The notes: a model not told the origin generated them from the letters alone. A DNA stretch of 64,000 nt from Monodelphis domestica (GCF_027887165.1 NC_077228.1:213207635-213271634), one strand, 5' to 3'; positions 57,901-63,000 are shown, numbered from the stretch's first letter. A program made the numbers and translations.

Positions 57901-59907
57901 TGTATTGGTTCTAATGCAGAAGAGTGGTAAAGGGTAGGCAATGGAGGTCAAGTGACTTGCCCAGGGTCACACAGCTAGGAAGAGTCTGAGGTAAGATTTG
58001 AACCCAGGACCGCCTGTCTCTGGGCCTGGCTCTCAATCCACTGAGCCACCCAGCTGCCCCCTCTCTAGAGCATTTTAGTTGTCTTGGGAGGAAATGGAAG
58101 ATCCAAGAAGGGATAGAGTTTTTGCTTGGGGTAGATTAGAGCTGCTCAGTTATTAGTTTGCTTGTTTTTTCTACCAAGGAGAATGGCCTTTATGATGGAA
58201 ATGACAAAACAAAATAAACTAACAGGAAGTAAATCCCCAAGGTAATTAAGGAGATAGCAATAAAGCACCTTGAAAATTCACCTGGCCAGGATGAATAGTT
58301 GCAGATATGACTGGGAGAGATGCCACAGATTGGGGAAGACAGGCAAATGTTATTTCCCTTTTCAAGAAAGAGAAGACAAAGCCTACACTAGCCTATTGGG
58401 CTCAATTTCAATTGCTGGGAAAATCATAGATCAGTTCATTGAAGGAGATAGCTCATAAACATCAAGAAAGGGAAGTGGTGATTAGAAAGAGCCAGTCTTG
58501 GCTTCATTAAGAACAGTCATGCTACTGGACTGGGAGGACCTGGGTTCAAATGTGACTTCAGATACTTCCTAGGTATGTGACTCTGGGAAAGTCACACATA
58601 ACCCTGATAGCCTAGCCCTTGCCACACTTCTATCTTAGAAAAGATATTAAGATAGAAGATAAGAGTTAAAAACAAAAACAAAAACAGGTTATGCCAGACT
58701 CACCTTATACTTTTATTTTTTAAACCCTTACCTTCTGTCTTAGTATCAATACTATATATTGGTTCTAAAGCAGAAGAGAGGTAAGGGCTAGGCAATGAGA
58801 GAGTTAAGTGACTTGCTCAGGGTCACACAGCCAAGAAGTGTCTGAGGCCACATTTGAACTCAGAACCACCAGTCTCTAAGACTAGCTCTCTATTTATTTA
58901 CTGAGCTACCTAGCTACTTCTACTTCATATACTTTCTGTTGAGATTACTAAACTGGTAAATGAAGGGGAATGGTGCATCTAGTAATGTTTCACTTAAACT
59001 TTTAGCAAAGAATTGGATAAAGTATCTCATACTATTTTAATGAAGGAGATGGAAAGACATAGGTTAGGAAATAAAAATTGGTTAAAAAATGAAGGGAACA
59101 AGGGCTCTTTAACAGTATATGTCTTTCTCAAGATGTAAGAATGGGGGGGGGGGTTCTTAGGCTGAAGGACCTAGCCACCACCAATTAAAGATGTCTTGAG
59201 ATGGTCACGGGAGGGGCTGAATAACGAGCTCTTAAAAATCTATTTATTAACCAGCCTGAAGAAAATCATGGAGACCTATATCATTTTCTCAGTGCTGGCC
59301 AAATCAATAAACCTGATATAATCGATGAACTTATATTCTTACCTAAAAGTGTGTCTTTTGAGATAATTTTAATTGTAACACACCTTACAGTTATAGGGAG
59401 TTGTCTAGGTTACCTAGCTAGTATGTGTCTAAATTGTTTTTTTTGTTTTTTTTAATAACCCATACCTTCTGTCTTGGAGTCAATACTGTGTATTGGCTCC
59501 AAGGCAGAAGAGTGGTAAGGGCTAGGCAATGGGGGTCAAGTGACTTGCCCAGGGTCACACAGCTGGGAAGTGTCTTGAGGCCAAATTTAAACCTAGGACC
59601 TCCCATCTCTAGGTCTGGCTCTCAATCCACTGAGCTACCCAGCTGCCCCCTATGTGTCTAAATTGTAACAAAATCAGTAAAATAAAATAATGGTATGTGA
59701 GTTGTTTTTTTTTTCAGGTGGGGGGGAGCAATGTGAGGGGGGTATGGGGGTCAGGAGGAAAGATGCCAGATTAGGTCTGTCAGTTCTCTCTGACTCTGTT
59801 TCTCTTTCTCTCTCACCTTGGCTTGCTGTCTCCTGGAACTCGGTGACCAGTGCCTGCAGGTATTCTAGCCGTCCTCCCTCTGGCACCACTCGAGGTTTGG
59901 GGTCCAT
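27939..59907 (-). CDS. ARMC7: ARMC7, armadillo repeat-containing protein 7; three coding exons
   Basis: Minus-strand coding exons in order: 59907-59817, 55761-55618 and 28276-27939 (stop TGA), 190 codons against 198 in human; introns are GT-AG and phases agree. The protein begins [20 protein letters not shown], runs through [20 protein letters not shown] and [20 protein letters not shown], then [24 protein letters not shown] and ends GIPLPKD. About three ARM-type helical repeats span residues 35-165. Known of the family: ARMC7 pairs with RBM48 and belongs to the minor (U12-type) spliceosome, acting in the nucleus. Intron 2 is 27.3 kb and repeat-filled and intron 1 is 4.1 kb; the human gene is about 20 kb in all. 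The tail is shorter than human by several residues after the conserved GIPLP. The frame is open throughout; identification is secure. Confidence 0.94.
28277..29530. other. ARMC7 intron 2, mostly unclassified
   Basis: No named repeat that I can support. 29100-29560 ends with a GCAAAATAAACTGCC phrase and a T-rich block that could be an LTR poly(A) region, but ends and duplications are not evident. Confidence 0.3.
29540..30250 (+). mobile_element. L2-like LINE 3' region with SINE pieces
   Basis: ACCTCTACCCTCCAAGGCCC and TCATGCCTAGAATGCTCTCC are sense L2 3' phrases (AWNALP type). An antisense type B tail fragment sits at 29729-29832 and MIR-like sequence at 29930-30025. Confidence 0.55.
30263..30510 (+). 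mobile_element. SINE type B
   Basis: TTATCGAGCAGCTAGGTGCC head, GAACTGGAGAAGGAAATGGC, CCAAGAAAACCCCAAATGGG, and an end GACATGACTGAGTAACAACA. Confidence 0.85.
30511..31360. other. ARMC7 intron 2; L2 terminal scrap then nothing recognised
   Basis: GCCTGGCACATAGCAGGCGC at about 30570 is an L2/MIR end; the rest is unclassified. Confidence 0.35.
31371..31562 (+). mobile_element. SINE type A
   Basis: GGGGCAGTTAGGTGACACAG head, GGTCCTGGGTTCAAATCTAA, and an ATACAGAAAGGGTTAAAAAC tail; diverged core. Confidence 0.75.
31730..31962 (+). mobile_element. SINE type B
   Basis: GGGCAGCTAAGTGGCACCAT head, TCATCTGTAAAATGAGCTGG, GAGAAGGAAATGACAAACCA, CCAAGAAACCCCAAAATGG. Confidence 0.85.
31963..32985. other. 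ARMC7 intron 2, nothing recognised
   Basis: No supported feature. Confidence 0.35.
32990..33480 (+). mobile_element. MIR-like SINE split by an LTR-like insert
   Basis: The MIR-like 5' part (CAGCCTCAGAGACG... TTAGCCTCTGTCTGACTTGG) stops at 33075. Its 3' part (GTTTCCTCAAACATGAAATG, then GGAGATAATAATAGCACCTA) begins at 33432. Confidence 0.55.
33076..33431 (+). mobile_element. Probable solo LTR fossil, ~356 bp
   Basis: Insert flanked by GTTT at 33072-33075 and 33432-33435, inside a MIR-like SINE. It begins TGTGTAAACA and has an AATAAA hexamer near its 3' end (about 33384). The 4-bp flanks suit an ERV class I type solo LTR. Old and decayed; family not assigned. Confidence 0.5.
33475..33600 (-). 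mobile_element. L2-like LINE end (antisense)
   Basis: AATAAGCATTTATTAATTGC and CTCAAAGAGCTCATAGTGGA are antisense L2 terminal phrases. Confidence 0.5.
33601..34190. other. ARMC7 intron 2, nothing recognised
   Basis: No supported feature. Confidence 0.35.
34209..34475 (+). mobile_element. 5'-truncated L1 3' UTR with 17-bp target-site duplication
   Basis: The element starts AAAGAACTATGGGAGTAGAA and ends in an A-rich tail. AGAACTTTGTCTCTCAG occurs exactly at 34192-34208 and 34476-34492, the target-site duplication. It contains the ATATAACCATGGAAAAATAC phrase of one L1 tail flavour. Confidence 0.9.
34495..34735 (-). mobile_element. L2-like LINE part (antisense)
   Basis: GAGGAAGGAGAACATTTCAG and GCATGGAAAAAGCCTGAAG match the antisense L2-like pattern. 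Continues after the SINE at 34738-34924. Confidence 0.5.
34738..34924 (-). mobile_element. SINE type A (antisense), inside L2-like LINE
   Basis: AAACCCTTCCTTTTCATCCT, GCTAGGCAATGGAGGTCAAG and a CACCACCCAGCTACCCC end. Confidence 0.85.
34926..35345 (-). mobile_element. L2/CR1-like LINE reverse-transcriptase remnant (antisense)
   Basis: The minus frame at about 35235-35165 reads [19 protein letters not shown], closely matching the L2/CR1 motif LVxAxVTSRLDYCNSLL. It then runs into the region antisense to SDHVTPLLKTLQWLP. Confidence 0.65.
35522..35720 (-). mobile_element. (GAAT)n run and L2-like end (antisense)
   Basis: A GAATGAATGAATAAATGAAT microsatellite at 35541-35570, then AATAAGCACTTACTATGTAC and GTGTTAAGTGCTGGCAATAC of an antisense L2 terminus. 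Confidence 0.6.
35885..36128 (-). mobile_element. SINE type B (antisense)
   Basis: GTTGTTGTTCAGTTACACCC, CTTGGCAAAGATACTGGAGT, the ACTTGCCCAGGGCCATACT core, and a TATCACCTAGCTGCC end. Confidence 0.85.
36271..37625 (+). mobile_element. 5'-truncated L1: ORF2 C-terminus, 3' UTR, poly(A), 13-bp TSD
   Basis: The element begins inside ORF2 ([20 protein letters not shown]) and continues through [35 protein letters not shown], and after an internal TGA (36678-36680) through [56 protein letters not shown] 3' UTR and an A-run at 37616-37627 follow. AAGACTGTTGCCA at 36258-36270 and 37626-37638 is an exact target-site duplication. One stop interrupts the ORF2 segment and the C-terminal frame ends at about 37022. 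Confidence 0.92.
37780..38086 (+). mobile_element. Older L1 ORF2 C-terminal fragment
   Basis: The frame reads [34 protein letters not shown] and [14 protein letters not shown], a decayed version of L1 YHLTPxRLA to CWRGCG to the YSxIHCSxxCNSKK end. It lies 155 bases downstream of the younger L1's duplication. Confidence 0.6.
38087..38285 (+). mobile_element. SINE type B
   Basis: AAGTGGCACAATGGATAGAG head, GTGTGACCCTGGGCAAGTCA core, GAGAAGGAAATGGCAAACCC, CCAAGAAAATCTCAAATGG. Confidence 0.85.
38288..38830 (+). mobile_element. LTR-like fossil, related to 59150-59370
   Basis: Shares ordered phrases with 59150-59370: GATGTCTTGGGATG / GATGTCTTGAGATG, TAATGAGCTCCTAAAA / TAACGAGCTCTTAAAA, AATCAATAAATTGAT / AATCAATAAACCTGAT, then TATTCTTACC and GTCTCTTGG / GTCTTTTGA. 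The AATAAA position near the 3' end suits an LTR. Ends not defined; old. Confidence 0.4.
38850..39900. other. ARMC7 intron 2, nothing recognised
   Basis: Locally GC-richer unique-looking sequence. Part of 39770-39950 may be the 3' UTR of the WDR55 retrocopy. Confidence 0.35.
39955..41078 (-). pseudogene. WDR55P: WDR55 processed pseudogene (retrocopy)
   Basis: Minus-strand, intronless match along most of WDR55, a WD-repeat nucleolar protein of about 383 residues linked to rRNA processing. It starts [20 protein letters not shown] (ATG at 41072-41070), then [130 protein letters not shown] and [12 protein letters not shown]. Breaks visible: TAG at 40749-40751, TGA at 40488-40490, a frameshift between about 40440 and 40490, and TGA at 40252-40254. 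There is no poly(A) or target-site duplication that I can define. The loss of all introns and the broken frame make it a dead retrocopy inside ARMC7 intron 2. Confidence 0.92.
41310..41460 (+). mobile_element. MIR-like SINE
   Basis: GAAGACCTCTGAATTAGGAG, AGAGGACTTGGGTTCCACTC and a diverged TAAAATGGGGTAGGG end fit MIR. Confidence 0.55.
41465..41700 (+). mobile_element. hAT-like DNA transposon remnant, sense copy
   Basis: TCAAGGGTTCTTAGCCTGCT start, AACTTCAGTATAATTGG, GTAATCCTATGTATTTTATT, AACATTATTCTGAGAA; same family as 9223-9380. It contains a short internal duplication of ATATATTCTGATAACT. Confidence 0.55.
41918..42085 (-). mobile_element. hAT-like DNA transposon remnant, inverted copy
   Basis: Reads as the reverse complement of 41465-41700: GAAGCCTATGGACCTCTTCT, CAGAATAATGCTTGTAAATA, then AGGAAACCAATACAACTATC and AAAAGTTCATATACTCC. 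Confidence 0.55.
42150..42290 (-). mobile_element. SINE type A fragment (antisense)
   Basis: ACACCCTTACCTTCTGTCCT, GTGATTTGCCCAGGGTCACA; head end missing. Confidence 0.7.
42291..42865. other. ARMC7 intron 2, nothing recognised
   Basis: No supported feature. Confidence 0.35.
42868..43108 (+). mobile_element. SINE type B
   Basis: CACTAAGTAGTGAAATGGAT head, GTGTGACCTGGGCAAGTCGC core, CCAAGAAAATCCCAAGTGGG, GAAGAGTTGGACACGACCAA end. Confidence 0.85.
43310..43700 (-). mobile_element. MIR-like elements
   Basis: TTTGCAAAGTGCTTTACAAA, TTTTACAGAGAAGGAAACTG, GTGACTTGCCCAGGTCACAT, and a second TTTGCAAAGTATTTGACAAT start near 43600. Confidence 0.6.
43930..44183 (-). mobile_element. SINE type B (antisense)
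   Basis: TTGTTGTTGTTCAGTCGTTT, CTTGGCAAAGATACTGAAAT, a CCCAGTGTCACAAAGCTAGT core and a TGTGCCACCTAG end. Confidence 0.85.
44345..44530 (+). mobile_element. MIR/type B-like SINE, diverged
   Basis: GGCAACCAGGTGGCACAGCA head, GGGGTTGTTGTGAGGATCGA and AAAGTACTTAGCATAG tail. Confidence 0.55.
44535..44735 (+). mobile_element. SINE type A
   Basis: GGGGCTGTTGGGTAGCTCAG head, CCCTGGGCAAGTTACTTAAC core, AATACAGAAAATAAAGGTTT tail. Confidence 0.8.
44845..45060 (+). mobile_element. MIR-like SINE
   Basis: GTGACATAGTAGAGAGATGG, GGTAGTCCTGGGTTCAAATT, AATGCTTTGCAAATCTTAAA end. Confidence 0.55.
45063..45305 (+). mobile_element. SINE type B
   Basis: GCCTGGAGTCAGGAAGACTC, TATAAAATGAGCGAGAGAAG, CCAAGAAAACCCAAATGGAG. 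Confidence 0.8.
45306..46055. other. ARMC7 intron 2, nothing recognised
   Basis: No supported feature. Confidence 0.35.
46056..46968 (+). mobile_element. L1 3' tail, split by a solo LTR
   Basis: L1 parts 46056-46439 and 46801-46968: GTACAAAAATATTTGTAACT, GTGATGGAATACTATTGTGC, then after the LTR AATTTGGGATTTTGGTTTTA and an A-run at 46960-46970. AGGACTTGGAGAG at about 46033 resembles AGGAACTTGTAGAG at about 46971, perhaps a decayed duplication. Confidence 0.75.
46440..46800 (+). mobile_element. Solo LTR fossil, 361 bp, inside an L1 tail
   Basis: Begins TGTAAA and ends TTTACA, perfect 6-bp inverted ends. AATAAA lies at about 46700. Flanks are GTAA (46436-46439) and GTAT (46801-46804), a 4-bp duplication with one difference. 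Removing it rejoins the L1 phrase seen at 34285-34300. The 4-bp duplication suits a gammaretrovirus-like (class I) element. It post-dates the L1 it sits in. Confidence 0.8.
46975..47515 (+). mobile_element. L1 5' UTR/ORF1 N-terminal remnant
   Basis: GACCAGCCCAGAACTTCCTT, then a stretch encoding [20 protein letters not shown], like the coiled-coil start of L1 ORF1. Abuts the retroviral fossil. Confidence 0.5.
48104..48222. repeat. Perfect 18-bp inverted repeat, 83-bp spacer
   Basis: AACTATGGGAACCTGCCA (48104-48121) and TGGCAGGTTCCCATAGTT (48205-48222) are exact reverse complements. Neither arm extends by even one base. Could be a small non-autonomous DNA transposon or a stem of the host fossil. 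Confidence 0.85.
48568..49287 (-). mobile_element. 5'-truncated L1 3' end (antisense) with 12-bp TSD, nested in the ERV fossil
   Basis: Antisense of the same L1 tail as at 36950-37625: AGTATTCCATCACCAACATA, CATTCCCCAATTGATGGGCA. A T-run on the left is its poly(A). TGGATGTTTTTT at 48556-48567 and 49288-49299 is the target-site duplication. Confidence 0.9.
49765..50778 (+). mobile_element. 3' LTR of the ERV fossil, ~1 kb
   Basis: Starts near TGATTGTGAACC and ends TCTCTACA. Contains a 57-bp-period duplication (GCTGGAGCTCCCTCTGAGGA at 50251, GCTGGAACTCCCTCTGAGGA at 50308) and a GGCCAGG/CCAGCC-rich palindromic stretch at about 50480-50515. The 5' edge could be 49769. Confidence 0.65.
50779..50876 (-). 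mobile_element. SINE type A half (antisense) abutting the LTR
   Basis: GGTCACACAGCTAGGAAATG to ACCACCCAGCTGCCCC, head half only, starting exactly at the LTR end, so the ERV probably inserted into this SINE. Confidence 0.75.
50880..51432. other. ARMC7 intron 2, nothing recognised
   Basis: No supported feature. Confidence 0.35.
51441..52450 (+). mobile_element. Non-autonomous hAT DNA transposon with 8-bp TSD
   Basis: ACCTAGAG at 51433-51440 and 52451-52458 is an exact 8-bp duplication, the hAT signature. Termini: CAGTAATGGGCAACCTT at the left, and the reverse complement of the right end is CCATGATGGCAAACCTA, about 11 of 17 matching. No transposase is recognised. The interior at about 52130-52395 is strongly GC-rich, unlike the AT-rich ends. 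The ends resemble a marsupial Charlie-type hAT that I know only from memory. A type A SINE is nested at 51870-52067. Confidence 0.85.
51870..52067 (+). mobile_element. SINE type A nested in the hAT, 16-bp TSD
   Basis: GGGGCAGCTGGGTAGCTCAG head, GTGACCCTGGGCAAGTCACT core, CCAAGACAGAAGGTATGGG tail. AAAATTGTGAGTAAAG occurs exactly at 51854-51869 and 52068-52083. Confidence 0.93.
52478..52672 (+). mobile_element. MIR-like SINE
   Basis: AGAGTCAAGAAGACCTGAGT, ACCTCTGTAAATGGGGTTAT, GTTGTTGTGAGGATCAAATG, TAAAGTGCTTTGAAAACC. Confidence 0.65.
52688..52945 (+). mobile_element. SINE type B
   Basis: GGGCAGTTAGGTGGCACAAC head, GTGTGACCCTGGGCAAGTCA core, CCAAGAAAACCCCAAATGGG, GACATAACTGAACAACAACA end. Confidence 0.88.
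52946..53158 (+). mobile_element. L2-like LINE, first part
   Basis: CTATCCTCCACACTGCTGCC, AAGTGATTTTCCTCAAGTAT, TGATCATGTCACTTTCCTAC are sense L2-like 3' ORF phrases. It continues at 53385 after a SINE. Confidence 0.6.
53169..53373 (-). mobile_element. SINE type A (antisense), young, 10-bp TSD
   Basis: Full-length; TTTCACTCTT at 53159-53168 and 53375-53384 flank it. Splits an L2-like LINE. Confidence 0.9.
53385..53795 (+). mobile_element. L2-like LINE, C-terminal ORF and 3' end
   Basis: GGCATGGAATGTCCTCTCTC encodes an AWNALP-like phrase, followed by a TTCAAGAGGCTGCTCAAATA (FKxxLKxHLL) region and a 3' end CAAAACATTGCACATAGTGC, then TAATAAATACTTGCTGATGG. Confidence 0.65.
53922..54108 (+). mobile_element. 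SINE type A
   Basis: GGCAGCTATGTAGCATAGCA head, GTGTGACCCTGGGCAAGTCA core, AATACAGAAAGCAAGGATTA tail. Confidence 0.82.
54564..54716 (+). repeat. (TTCC)n-(CTCC)n-(TTCC)n compound microsatellite, ~150 bp
   Basis: A TTCC array at both ends with a clean CTCC block at about 54608-54658 between them. A long minus-strand open frame of G, R, E and K is an artefact of this array. Confidence 0.95.
54900..55000 (-). mobile_element. MIR-like fragment (antisense)
   Basis: TTAAGTTACTTATCCAGGAT, CATACAGCTATATGTCAAAA, GCAGGACTTGAACTTGGGC. Confidence 0.45.
55078..55322 (+). mobile_element. SINE type B
   Basis: ATAGGCAGCAAGGTGGTGCA head, TCATCTATAAAATGAACTGA, CCAAGAAAACCCCAAATGGG. Confidence 0.82.
56150..57050 (+). 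mobile_element. Ancient CR1/L3-like LINE, endonuclease end
   Basis: The frame near 56716-56830 reads [20 protein letters not shown] then [16 protein letters not shown], matching the CR1-type LDLVLTNxEGLVGDVxVGG-LGxSDHxxxEFxI stretch at the end of the endonuclease domain. Many breaks; very old. Continues at 58195 and 58922. Confidence 0.6.
57051..57400. other. Possible LTR-like insert, uncertain
   Basis: Has an internal TTAATAAACTATG hexamer context and a T/C-rich stretch. It sits between CR1 parts, but ends and duplication are not clear. Confidence 0.25.
57863..58063 (-). mobile_element. SINE type A (antisense), young
   Basis: Full-length with T-run start, GTGACTTGCCCAGGGTCACA core and GAGCCACCCAGCTGCCCCC end. 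Preceded by a CATT tetranucleotide run at 57843-57859. Confidence 0.9.
58195..58516 (+). mobile_element. CR1/L3-like LINE, reverse-transcriptase start
   Basis: Frames read [20 protein letters not shown], close to CR1 YRPVSLTSxxGKIxEQxI, following a [16 protein letters not shown] phrase like the CR1 pre-RT linker. Confidence 0.6.
58518..58688 (+). mobile_element. SINE type A
   Basis: GGAGGACCTGGGTTCAAATG, GACTCTGGGAAAGTCACACA core, AAGATAGAAGATAAGAGTTA tail with AAAAAC repeats. Confidence 0.75.
58712..58920 (-). mobile_element. SINE type A (antisense), older
   Basis: AAACCCTTACCTTCTGTCTT, GTGACTTGCTCAGGGTCACA, CTGAGCTACCTAGCTACTTC. Confidence 0.85.
58922..59125 (+). mobile_element. CR1/L3-like LINE, reverse-transcriptase continuation
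   Basis: GAATTGGATAAAGTATCTCA with the following ACTATTTTA corresponds to the FDTVSHTIL part of the CR1 LDFSKAFDTVSHxIL motif. It continues the order begun at 58195. Confidence 0.55.
59150..59370 (+). mobile_element. LTR-like fossil, related to 38288-38830
   Basis: Shares the ordered phrases listed for 38288-38830, including the AATCAATAAA hexamer context. Ends not defined; it truncates the CR1 remnant. Confidence 0.4.
59438..59650 (-). mobile_element. SINE type A (antisense), young, 16-bp TSD
   Basis: TATGTGTCTAAATTGT occurs exactly at 59422-59437 and 59651-59666. Full-length with T-run. It lies only 170 bases from the ARMC7 first coding exon. Confidence 0.95.
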
Positions 59908-59978
59908 TGGCAGAGTATTTTGGGGAACACATTAAAAGGTGTTTGTGAATAAGCAGCAGAGCTGGACAGGAGGACTGT
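59908..59978 (-). other. ARMC7: Candidate ARMC7 5' UTR part and upstream splice acceptor
   Basis: On the minus strand a pyrimidine-rich TTTCTTTAT-AG lies just before 59978, 71 bases upstream of the ATG. With no CpG island here, the simplest reading is that an untranslated first exon is spliced in from about 62.6 kb. Inference only. Confidence 0.45.
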
Positions 59979-60234
59979 CTATAAAGAAACAGAGAATATC
60001 ATGAAGGAAAAGGGGAAAGATGTGAACCACTGTTATAGGCTCTTATGCAGTGAGATGGACAGCTAAATTGGTCCCTCTGAAAATATATTCCAGTGGCACT
60101 ACAATTAACTAGACCCAGAATTGAGTAGGAGTAAGAATGTAAGTTAGGAAGTAACCCTCCCATAAAGGAAGGAAGGGAGGGAGGGAGAGTGGAAAGAAAG
60201 AAAGGAGGGAAAGAAACAAGATTATATTAAAATG

Positions 60235-60500
60235 TCTATTATGTGCTAGATAGACACTAAGTGGTTTACAAATATTATCTCATTTGAACTTTTCCAGGGC
60301 CACAAGGGTCCTATTCCTCCAACTCAGTTACAAAGTTAATTGAGGCAGGTAACAAAGAGGATCAAAGATAGTGTATAGAAAAGACTTTAGGAGCTATCTC
60401 ATCCAACCACCCTCATTTTACACATAAAGATGAGATTCACATTAGTAAATGACTTGTCCAAAGTCATACAATGATTAACCATTAGTAAAATCATTGCTGT
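60235..60500 (-). mobile_element. MIR-like fragments
   Basis: AAATATTATCTCATTTGAAC and TTACACATAAAGATGAGATT, GTAAATGACTTGTCCAAAGT; decayed antisense MIR patterns. Confidence 0.45.
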
Positions 60501-60695
60501 CACATTCTCTCCTTTTTATACCCTCTCAAGCCTTGGCAATCTGGCCTCTAACCTTGTCACTCAACTGCAAAAGCTCTCTCCAAAATTAAAATGACCTCCT
60601 AACTGCCAAATCTAATAGATTTTAGTTGTTGTTGGGGTTTTTTCTATTTTTTTTTCCTTTTTGACTTCTCTGAGGGGACTGGCACTGTGGGTTTT

Positions 60696-60898
60696 TTTTT
60701 TTTTAAACCCTTACCTTCCGTCTTGGAGTCAATACTGTATATTGGCTCCAAGGCAGAAGAGTGGTAAGGGCTAGGCAATGGGGGTCAAGTGACTTGCCCA
60801 GGGTCACACAGCTGGGAAGTGTCTTGAGGCCCGATTTGAACCTAGGACCTCCCGTCTCTAGGCCTGGTTCTCAATCCACTGAGCTACCCAGCTGCCCC
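60696..60898 (-). mobile_element. SINE type A (antisense), young, 11-bp TSD
   Basis: CTGTGGGTTTT at 60685-60695 and 60899-60909 flank a nearly consensus copy. Confidence 0.94.
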
Positions 60899-60929
60899 CT
60901 GTGGGTTTTAATAACCCAGAAATTGTTTC

Positions 60930-62330
60930 CCTTCTATCTGACCACCTCTTTTCAATCTACTTTTCTGGGTCATCATCCATACCATGTTTCCTGTGGGTGT
61001 ACTTCAAAGCTTTGTCCTGAGTACTTTTTCTCTCTTTATAGTTTCACTTGGTGACCTTAACTGTTCTTATGGGTTTAATTATCTTCCATATACAGATGTA
61101 ATCTGGACCTATATATCTGGCCCTACTCTCATTCTTGATTTCTTATATCTCTAAATGACTATCAGATATTTCAACTTAGATATCCCGGAGACACAACTAT
61201 TCTCTGAGTTATTCAGAATTGAAACCTAGATACTATATGGGATGCCTAACTCTCTCCTGTCATATTCAATCCATTAAGATTTGTTAATTCTACTGTTGGA
61301 GCACCTCTCCCATACATCTTCTTTTCTCCTCTGACATTGCCATAACTTTGGTGTAGGCCCTATCATCTCCTCAGAATTGTTGCAAAAGTCTGTGGGTTGG
61401 TTTCCTTTTCTCAAATCTCTCTCCACTCCAGTCCATCTTCCACTCTGCTACTAAAGTCATCTTCCTGAAGTGAAGGCATGACCATATCAATTAACTCCAA
61501 GTGACTCTCGATTTCCATGATCAAATATAAAATCCTCTGGTTGACTTTTGGAGCCCTTCACAACCAGTACCCTTACCTACCTTTACAATTTTCTTATTCC
61601 TTATTTCTTATTCCTTATTTTCCCCACCTACTCCAATTACATTGACCAAAAGACATTTCATTTCCTGTATCAGTGCATTTTCTGATGAACTGAGCCTCCC
61701 AATGTTTGGATTTTTTTCCTCATTTTCGGTTCCTAATTTCACTGGCTTCCTTCAAGTATCAGCTAAAATTCTACCTTCTTCAAGAAGCCTTTCCTGGGCC
61801 CCTTAATGCTAATGCCTCCCCTTTGGAGCACTTCCAATTCATTTCTTATATATCTTGTTTGCTCAAAGTTAAATGCATGTTGTCTCCTTTAGATTTCAAG
61901 CTCCATGAGGGCAGAAATTGTTTCTACTTTTCTTCATAGCCTCAGTACTTGCCACGTGCCTGCAACACAGTACTTAATAAATGCTTGTTGACCCGACTTC
62001 ACTTTGCACTGGCTGTCCTTCATGCCTGGAATGCCCTCCCTCATCTCTACCCTCTTGCACTTGTTTCCTTCAAAATGTCTTTCAAGCATCACCTTCTGCA
62101 GGATTCCTTTCTTGGCTCCCCCTCTTTCCCATTACTTAATTAAAATACAATAAATTGTAATTATTTTGCATACACTTAGGTACCTATTCCATCCATCACA
62201 ACCCCTACTTCACCCCTCATTTTATGTCAAAGCACTTTGAAGGATATTTTTCCCCTCTCGGTATTATTCCCAGTGCCTGGCATCTAGGAGCTTAATGTTA
62301 GTTGCCTGACTGATTGAACCTAGGTATTTC
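60930..62330 (+). mobile_element. L2-like LINE(s), ORF C-terminus and 3' ends
   Basis: TGTTTCCTGTGGGTGTACTT to TTTAATTATCTTCCATATAC, then CCATCTTCCACTCTGCTACT, GCTTCCTTCAAGTATCAGCT and CTTAATAAATGCTTGTTGAC. A second unit follows: CATGCCTGGAATGCCCTCCC (AWNALPH type) and GTGCCTGGCATCTAGGAGC. Confidence 0.65.
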
Positions 62331-62429
62331 GCTTCTAAAGCTAGTGTTCTGGAGCAGGCCCTTCTCACCAGCACACAAGGCCTTGGTAAAGACCAAAGCA
62401 ACACAATAGAAACAATTTCCGGAGTTTCA

Positions 62430-62880
62430 AGGCTCCTGGCTCGATTTCCTTAACTCTCACAATGGGGGGAGGGGGGAAGAGAGAGAGAAGAGAGAGCCAT
62501 TTAGGCAAGCGCGTACGCACAAGCAGTGGGCTTCAAACACAGGGGGTCCCCTATATCTGTCAGTTTCGGGATGGATTTAGGGACAAATGAAGTACCCTTA
62601 GGGATCCCAGACCACTAACACAATACTCCACACAGACCTACCTACTCTGCCCAGCTCTTCCGCTTCTCACAGGCGGAAGGTGTCTCTGATCCCGCCCCCA
62701 GATTGACGGAAGGGGCGTGGCTAAGCACCGCCCTTTCCAGATCCCCACGGAAGAAGGGGTTCCTGCGTGAAGGCTGTCGAGATGAGAGCTTACTGGACAA
62801 GCCCGGGGTTTTTCGGGTTTCAGAGCTAGAAGCCGGGCCTTGACGCCAGATACGCCGAGCTTGGCGCTTGTGGGAAATTG
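62430..62880 (-). promoter_or_regulatory. ARMC7: Candidate ARMC7 promoter
   Basis: CpG-rich block about 2.7 kb upstream of the ARMC7 ATG. It shows ETS-type CTTCCG/CGGAAG motifs (about 62658-62663, 62673-62679, 62707-62712) and a CCCGCCCCC GC box at 62691-62699, with no TATA. On the minus strand a GTAGGT donor-like site follows at about 62641. It lies upstream of ARMC7 in the right orientation; whether it also serves a gene to the right is unknown. Confidence 0.55.
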
Positions 62881-63000
62881 AGAGCGGGCAATGATAACAG
62901 CACCTACCTCTCAGGAATGCTGTGAAGCTTAATTAATTTTCAAATATTAATCCCAATTAAAATGAATATTTGGAAAGCACTTTGCAAACCTCAAAAAAGG

